Of a stretch of 39,371 nucleotides of DNA, positions 35,805 to 39,371 are shown one piece after another (within the stretch, counting starts at the first letter, position 1; every line of letters begins with the position of its first letter). The stretch is from Oscillospiraceae bacterium (GTDB lineage Bacteria > Bacillota > Clostridia > Oscillospirales > Ruminococcaceae). Position numbers and translations under genes: made by a program. Under the pieces are notes generated by a model. That model saw nothing but the letters and a program-made list of their open reading frames with translations, was not told where the DNA came from and did no database searches. The stretch covers positions 1 to 39,371 of the forward strand of contig JAFXHL010000077.1 of NCBI GenBank assembly GCA_017536405.1, in the 5' to 3' direction.

Positions 35805-36369
35805 TGCCTACCACTCCTATTTTGTCAATTGGTGCTATTCTGAAAATAACTTTTCCGAAAATTTCTTCTTCTGTAACAGGGCCGATAAAACGGCTGTCAG
35901 AAGAATGATTTCTGTTATCACCCATAATGAAATATTCTCCCTCTCCGAGAGTTATGGGGTATTCGATACGGGCTGAACCTGTATATGTCGGTTCGTTGAT
36001 ATAAGGCTCGTCTATCTCTACTCCGTCAACATAGACAGCGCCTATTTCGTAATCAACTGTAACGGTCTGCCCCGGTTTTGCTATTACTCTTTTGATGATA
36101 GGTTCATCGAAAGCAACAGAATTTACTACAACGACATCGCCGTTATCAAATTCTGTAAGGCAGGAAAGATAAATAAGCATATCGCCTGACTGACCTATCG
36201 AATCATCTCTTCCGACGAATGTAGGATACATAGAAGGGCCGTTTACCTCTGATGTTCTGAGAACGAATGTGAATAAGAGAATAATCGTCAGAAACGAGAA
36301 CAACAGTGTTTCTATCCATTCTATAAGTTCATCTATTATTTTTGATTTTGTTGTTTCCTTAGAGTCCAT
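35797..36369 (-). CDS. lepB: Signal peptidase I
   Basis: 190-residue membrane serine protease that cleaves signal peptides of exported proteins. One N-terminal membrane helix (about 20-42) is followed by box B with the catalytic Ser (NGPSMYPTF), box D with the catalytic Lys (DEPIIKRVIAKPGQ) and box E (GDNRNHSSDSR). It is a short Gram-positive form. I chose ATG 36369 with AAGGGGTG upstream rather than the GTG at 36378, which is part of that site. The gene heads the lepB-rbgA-rnhB-yraN-thrC unit; the rplS terminator lies just before it, and no clear separate promoter is visible. Confidence 0.95.
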   Translation of the reverse strand: MDSKETTKSKIIDELIEWIETLLFSFLTIILLFTFVLRTSEVNGPSMYPTFVGRDDSIGQSGDMLIYLSCLTEFDNGDVVVVNSVAFDEPIIKRVIAKPGQTVTVDYEIGAVYVDGVEIDEPYINEPTYTGSARIEYPITLGEGEYFIMGDNRNHSSDSRFIGPVTEEEIFGKVIFRIAPIDKIGVVGNE

Positions 36370-36396
36370 TAAAAGCACCCCTTACATTAAAAAAAT

Positions 36397-36432
36397 AGCA
36401 AAAAAGGGATAACACACCCTGTCATCCCTTTT
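36397..36432 (-). terminator. Terminator between rplS and lepB
   Basis: AAAAGGGATGAC pairs with GTTATCCCTTTT (36421-36432 with 36402-36413) including a G-U pair, loop AGGGTGT, and a continuing T run. As the lepB block lacks an obvious promoter of its own, it may act as a partial terminator that lets some rplS transcripts continue. Confidence 0.82.
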
Positions 36433-36448
36433 CTCTTTGAAAGTTAAA

Positions 36449-36793
36449 TTAACGAATTTCTTCCTTAACCTTTGCAGCCTTACCAACGCGGTCACGGAGA
36501 TAGTAGAGCTTAGCTCTGCGAACTTTACCGTGTCTTACTACTTCAACCTTGCTGATAACGGGTGAATGAACAGGGAATACTCTTTCAATTCCGCAGCCGT
36601 GTGCTACACGTCTTACTGTGAATGTTTCAGCGATTCCGCCGTGCTTCTTAGCGATTACTGTTCCTTCGAAAATCTGAATTCTGAACTTGTCGCCTTCCTT
36701 AATCTTAACATGCACCTTTACTGTGTCACCGATTTCGATAACGGGTGCGTCTGCCTTGAGGCTGCTGTTGCTGATCTGCTTGAGTGCGTCCAT
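36449..36793 (-). CDS. rplS: 50S ribosomal protein L19
   Basis: 114 residues, full family length. Conserved blocks are [53 protein letters not shown] and the basic [20 protein letters not shown] tail. L19 sits at the 30S-50S interface. AAGGAGG is well placed before ATG 36793. Unlike the common rpsP-rimM-trmD-rplS order, the gene is preceded by a SpoIVFB-like protease and has its own promoter and leader. Confidence 0.97.
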   Translation of the reverse strand: MDALKQISNSSLKADAPVIEIGDTVKVHVKIKEGDKFRIQIFEGTVIAKKHGGIAETFTVRRVAHGCGIERVFPVHSPVISKVEVVRHGKVRRAKLYYLRDRVGKAAKVKEEIR

Positions 36794-36947
36794 TGTTAAT
36801 TTCCTCCTTGGTTTTCAGACATTCTTGCCTACCGAACTTCATTCAACGGTGACAGAGGACTATCCGCTTTAATGTCAATAAATATGGCATTAACCCCCGA
36901 CTTCCGACAAAGTTTTTCGCTTTGAAGAAAAGACGGTATTCAAATGC
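36794..36947 (-). promoter_or_regulatory. Long 5' leader of rplS, possibly regulatory
   Basis: About 150 bases lie between the predicted start of transcription (near 36947) and the L19 start codon. They can form several local hairpins: CAAAG/CTTTG around CGAAAAA, TTAATG/CATTAA around a 13-base loop, and ACCG/CGGT close to the ribosome site. L19 leaders that bind the protein are known in Firmicutes. I cannot confirm that this one belongs to that family from sequence alone, so the regulatory role is inference. The remainder of the gap, to 37004, holds the promoter and nothing else I recognise. Confidence 0.42.
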
Positions 36948-36953
36948 TTTAAA

Positions 36954-36982
36954 ATTATAACATATAAAGCAGTAAAATGCAA
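36954..36982 (-). promoter_or_regulatory. Promoter of rplS
   Basis: TTGCAT (36977-36982), 17 bases, TATAAT (36954-36959) with TG one base upstream (TGTTATAAT). This is the best-scoring sigma-A promoter I see in the window, as expected for a ribosomal protein gene. Confidence 0.82.
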
Positions 36983-37004
36983 GTTGTGTTTATACAAAAA
37001 ATAG

Positions 37005-37619
37005 TTATAAATCAGTTCTTGTTTTTGTAGGTATTGCACTAAAATTATCCATAAGAGAGAAAATGAAGAAGTATACTCCGCTTATTAAAAGCGACGGATT
37101 TATCCTGAAACGACTGAACAGAAGTATAAAAACAACGACAAAAAGCGGTGTTATTATTGTTGTCAGGATATTTACAAATGTGAAAAGATGTGGTTTTTCT
37201 TCTGTCAGAAGCAGAAGAATCGCTCCTCCGTCGAGGGATTTTATGGGAAGGATATTAAAAATAGCAGTCACAAGATTTATGACGGCAAATGTCTTGAAAC
37301 TATCCCCTTTTAAAAAGAAAAAGAGGAGAAACATAATGATATTCATAAGGCATCCGCTTATAAGGATTATGAATTCTTTCTTCTTTTCTTTGAGCGAATA
37401 TCCCCTTATTATCTTTATGCCTGCACCATAAAGCACTATCTTTTTCACATCAACCCCGAAAAGAAACATCGCAAGAAGATGGCCTGTTTCGTGAAGAAAG
37501 CAGGACATAAGACTCATAAAAACGGACGCAGATGTTTCGGAAAGGGTAAGGAGTGCAACTGTTGCTAAAAAACTGAATTTTATAGAAACACTTGTCTTGA
37601 AGCTTGATTTTATCAGCAT
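37005..37619 (-). CDS. SpoIVFB-like M50 family membrane metalloprotease
   Basis: 204 residues, almost entirely membrane-embedded (about six hydrophobic segments). The zinc motif HETGH falls in the second segment (about 45), and the second metal-site motif LPIKSLDGG occurs near residue 145, the counterpart of N/P-x-x-DG in site-2 proteases. Length and spacing match SpoIVFB, which cleaves pro-sigma-K in the sporulating mother cell. No PDZ or CBS domain is seen. I chose ATG 37619, five bases after GGTGA, over the GTG at 37628. It lies directly after spoVM, which favours a sporulation role, but no SpoIVFA partner is visible and another intramembrane protease function is possible. Confidence 0.8.
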   Translation of the reverse strand: MLIKSSFKTSVSIKFSFLATVALLTLSETSASVFMSLMSCFLHETGHLLAMFLFGVDVKKIVLYGAGIKIIRGYSLKEKKKEFIILISGCLMNIIMFLLFFFLKGDSFKTFAVINLVTAIFNILPIKSLDGGAILLLLTEEKPHLFTFVNILTTIITPLFVVVFILLFSRFRINPSLLISGVYFFIFSLMDNFSAIPTKTRTDL

Positions 37620-37634
37620 ATTTTTCACCGATAG

Positions 37635-37663
37635 ATTATATGCCGAAAAAACTTTTCAGATTA
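37635..37663 (-). promoter_or_regulatory. Possible sigma-E-like promoter for the M50 protease gene
   Basis: On the minus strand CATATAAT (37635-37642) matches seven of eight positions of the sigma-E -10 consensus, and TAATCTG (37657-37663) matches five of seven of the -35 at 14-base spacing. It falls between the spoVM terminator and the protease start; the resulting untranslated leader would be very short. Suggestive only. Confidence 0.32.
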
Positions 37664-37665
37664 CA

Positions 37666-37702
37666 GAAAAAGTCACCAGAAGCAAAACTCCTGATGACTT
37701 TT
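37666..37702 (-). terminator. Terminator after spoVM
   Basis: 15-bp stem AAAAGTCATCAGGAG with CTTCTGGTGACTTTT (37688-37702 with 37668-37682), two wobble pairs, loop TTTTG, then TTTTTC. It starts four bases after the spoVM stop codon. T runs on both sides mean it could work in either direction. Confidence 0.92.
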
Positions 37703-37706
37703 CTTT

Positions 37707-37796
37707 TTATGTTTCGGGAGATTCTTTTTTAATCCTGAATACTACTCTGAATATTCCCGAAAGTACCTTCGGGGTTTTGATAACTACTATTTTCAT
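37707..37796 (-). CDS. spoVM: Stage V sporulation protein SpoVM (29-residue micropeptide)
   Basis: Very short gene encoding 29 residues. The N-terminal 17, MKIVVIKTPKVLSGIFR, line up without gaps with Bacillus SpoVM (MKFYTIKLPKFLGGIVR, from memory): I6, K7, P9, K10, L12, G14, I15 and R17 are identical, including Pro9, known to matter for curvature sensing. A basic end (RIKKESPET) follows. SpoVM is an amphipathic helix that marks the convex forespore membrane and recruits the coat ATPase SpoIVA. GGAGGG lies six bases before the ATG, and a strong terminator follows the stop. In Bacillus spoVM also lies near prkC and rsgA, matching this context. I see no convincing sporulation promoter in the 58 bases upstream. 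Confidence 0.9.
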   Translation of the reverse strand: MKIVVIKTPKVLSGIFRVVFRIKKESPET

Positions 37797-37854
37797 AAGT
37801 AACCCTCCGATTCAGATTATGTTATATAATATTCTGAACAAAGGAAAATGTGAG

Positions 37855-38733
37855 TCAAAGTTCCCAATCTTTTATCTGTTTTGCGTTATTATACATAGAA
37901 ACATAGCTCTGATAGCGGGTTTCTGAAATATCGCCCGATTCTACCGCATCTTTTACGGCACACCCTTTTTCGCCGATATGTGCGCAATCCTTGAATCTGC
38001 ATTTATCGGAATAGTTTTCGAATTCGATAAAACAGGATGAAAGTTCATCGCATTTTATGATATCATATCGGTTTGTGTCGAAGGTTGAAAAACCGGGGGT
38101 ATCGGCAACGAACCCTCCGCCTTCGAGAGAAAAAAGTTCTACCTGACGGGTTGTATGTCTTCCTCTTCCGAGTTTTTTGCTTATTTCTCCCGTGTCGAGA
38201 GAAAGAGAATTATCGATATGATTTAAAAGAGTGGATTTTCCTGCGCCTGAGTTTCCTGTAAAAGCGCTGAGTTTTCCCGAGAGGAGAGATTTCAGTTCAT
38301 CGCAGGAGTTTTCTTTACTGTAATCAATGGTAAGTACTTTAATACCTACTTTTTCATATATACTGCGGATATAATCGCCTTCGGAAAGGTCGATTTTCGT
38401 TATCGCAATTACGGGCTCGATATTTTTATATTCGCAGACGGCAATGAATTTGTCGATAATCTCAAAATTGGGAGAAGGCTCACAGGTTGAGACAACAAAC
38501 ACCATTATATCGAGGTTTGCAAGAGGTGGTCTTATTATAAAATTCTTTCGGGGAAGAATTTCTGAAATGACGATATTGTCTTCGAGTATGACTTCATCGC
38601 CTGCTGACGGAGAAATTCCTTTATTGCGGAAAATTCCCCTCGCTTTACATTCAAATATGCCTTCGGGAGTCTTTACAAAGTAAAGACCCCCGACTGCTTT
38701 GATTATTATTCCTGTATTTTTGTCAAGGCTCAT
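37855..38733 (-). CDS. rsgA: Ribosome small-subunit-dependent GTPase RsgA
   Basis: 292-residue circularly permuted GTPase that checks late 30S maturation. An N-terminal OB-fold (about 5-65) is followed by G4 ITKID, G1 GNSGAGKST (about 160-168), the GRGRHTTR switch region and G3 DTPGF. A C-terminal zinc knuckle is formed by C245, C250, H252 and C258 (CRFKDCAH...GC). I chose ATG 38733, with AAAGGA 8 bases upstream; a TTG at 38739 is possible but overlaps the kinase gene stop. It lies directly after the PASTA kinase, as in Bacillus where prkC precedes rsgA (cpgA). Confidence 0.96.
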   Translation of the reverse strand: MSLDKNTGIIIKAVGGLYFVKTPEGIFECKARGIFRNKGISPSAGDEVILEDNIVISEILPRKNFIIRPPLANLDIMVFVVSTCEPSPNFEIIDKFIAVCEYKNIEPVIAITKIDLSEGDYIRSIYEKVGIKVLTIDYSKENSCDELKSLLSGKLSAFTGNSGAGKSTLLNHIDNSLSLDTGEISKKLGRGRHTTRQVELFSLEGGGFVADTPGFSTFDTNRYDIIKCDELSSCFIEFENYSDKCRFKDCAHIGEKGCAVKDAVESGDISETRYQSYVSMYNNAKQIKDWEL

Positions 38734-38735
38734 AA

Positions 38736-39371
38736 TCAATATCCTTTCGCTTCTTTAAAAGCGTAATCGTAGTATGCTACCTGATAGAATTTGCCTGTTT
38801 CAAAGTCCATAGAATATTCAGCGAGTTTTACAGGACCGGGACCGTAAGCATATTTGATTTCAACGATTACGGTTTTTTGTTCGGAACCTGAAATTGTAAG
38901 CTGTACCTTTTCTTTTCTGTAAACATCATCAACAGCGACAGATGTTACTTCTTCGCCATCAACGAAAGCGGTAAAGGTATACGACCCTTCTGCCGTTTCG
39001 GGAATAGGAACTGTGAGATAGTAGGATTTAAGGCTTATTGTACCTGTACTTACTTCAAGGATTATTTCTGTTCCCGGCTGAACAACTTCGAGATAAGGAA
39101 CCGACTGGTTAAGGACTGTTCCTGCTTCTTCTCTTGAATCGACTGTCTGTATCTTTGTTACAAGTTTCTTTTCTGTAAGAAGTTTCTGTGCTTCTTCAAT
39201 CTTCTCACCCTTAAGATCAGGCATAATTATATCTTCCTGTTCTGCGCCGAGACTTATATAGACTGTAAGCGCTGAACCGTATTTTACATTTGTGTTTGCG
39301 GGAGGGTCGGTTTCGATTGCAAATCCCGCGGGGACATTATCGTCGATACGGCTTGTTGTGCTTACATAGAA
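38736..39371 (-). CDS. prkC: PASTA-domain Ser/Thr protein kinase, C-terminal part (cut by window edge)
   Basis: 211 codons open to the window edge; the N-terminal kinase domain lies outside. The visible part is extracellular: the end of one PASTA repeat (GFAIETDPPANTNVKYGS, LTVYISLG), one full PASTA repeat (MPDLKGEKIEEAQKLLTEKK through IILEVSTG) and a beta-rich C-terminal domain of about 110 residues (YYLTVPIPETAEGSYTFTAF onward). PASTA repeats bind muropeptides or lipid II. The kinase assignment rests on the PASTA repeats and on the adjacent rsgA; a PASTA penicillin-binding protein is the main alternative but does not normally sit beside rsgA. The stop precedes the rsgA ATG with no gap. Confidence 0.85.
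   Translation of the reverse strand, partial: FYVSTTSRIDDNVPAGFAIETDPPANTNVKYGSALTVYISLGAEQEDIIMPDLKGEKIEEAQKLLTEKKLVTKIQTVDSREEAGTVLNQSVPYLEVVQPGTEIILEVSTGTISLKSYYLTVPIPETAEGSYTFTAFVDGEEVTSVAVDDVYRKEKVQLTISGSEQKTVIVEIKYAYGPGPVKLAEYSMDFETGKFYQVAYYDYAFKEAKGY

Noticed and set aside
36796-36822. Eight-codon frame overlapping the rplS ribosome site
   Set aside because: It runs through AAGGAGG itself and has no ribosome site of its own, so it is most likely chance.
36850-36900. 15-codon frame (ATG to TGA) in the rplS leader
   Set aside because: A GGGGG precedes the ATG, but the peptide is unrecognisable and the bases also form a hairpin. There is no evidence that it is translated.
37797-37854. 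Sigma-E or sigma-A promoter for spoVM
   Set aside because: A CATAATCT resembling a sigma-E -10 is present, but nothing like a -35 lies 13-15 bases upstream. TTGACT overlapping the rsgA stop lacks a -10 at 16-18 bases. spoVM may be read from further upstream.

Overview
This window is a low-GC Firmicutes chromosome segment with every recognisable gene on the minus strand. Neighbourhoods shared with Bacillus and Clostridium (yggS-sepF-ylmH-divIVA-ileS, hfq-miaA-mutL-mutS, tig-clpP-clpX, rplS-lepB-rbgA-rnhB, prkC-rsgA-spoVM), strong AGGAGG-type ribosome sites and a SpoVM micropeptide point to a spore-forming member of Clostridia. A gut Oscillospirales/Ruminococcaceae-like organism is my best guess, but that is inference. 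I see no tRNA, rRNA, CRISPR array, insertion sequence or prophage.

Layout, in window order (transcription runs right to left). (1) 12-8783: a signalling operon with one extended -10 promoter. It encodes a giant two-propeller hybrid histidine kinase, an HD-GYP response regulator, a second hybrid kinase and a DegV lipid-binding protein, with overlapping or closely spaced junctions. (2) 8792-12859: lspA, rluD-type pseudouridine synthase, a HAD phosphatase and a split transketolase, ending at a strong terminator. (3) 12881-19886: hfq, a membrane HlyD-like protein, yggS, sepF, ylmH, divIVA and ileS, the cell-division/ylm cluster, ending at a terminator. (4) 19890-27199: miaB, a Cys-tailed YlbF protein, mutS, mutL and miaA (tRNA modification plus mismatch repair) from a promoter just upstream of miaB. 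(5) 27203-31682: trigger factor, clpP, clpX and a CDF cation transporter. (6) 31716-36369: signal peptidase I, rbgA, rnhB, yraN, threonine synthase and a metallophosphoesterase. (7) 36397-36982: rplS with its own promoter, a ~150-nt leader and a terminator. (8) 37005-39371: the end of a PASTA-domain kinase, rsgA, an unlisted 29-residue spoVM gene and a SpoIVFB-like membrane protease.

Most of the window is conserved housekeeping. The less ordinary parts are the signalling operon (14 propeller blades behind a multi-pass membrane domain), the HlyD-like protein inside the division cluster, the cysteine-rich tail on YlbF next to miaB, the spoVM/spoIVFB-like pair, and ileS without room for a T-box. 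No gene-free stretch exceeds 300 bases. The longest, the rplS upstream region, is described below. Several starts were moved downstream of the longest possible ORF because the Shine-Dalgarno sequence favours an internal codon; these choices are stated in the entries.
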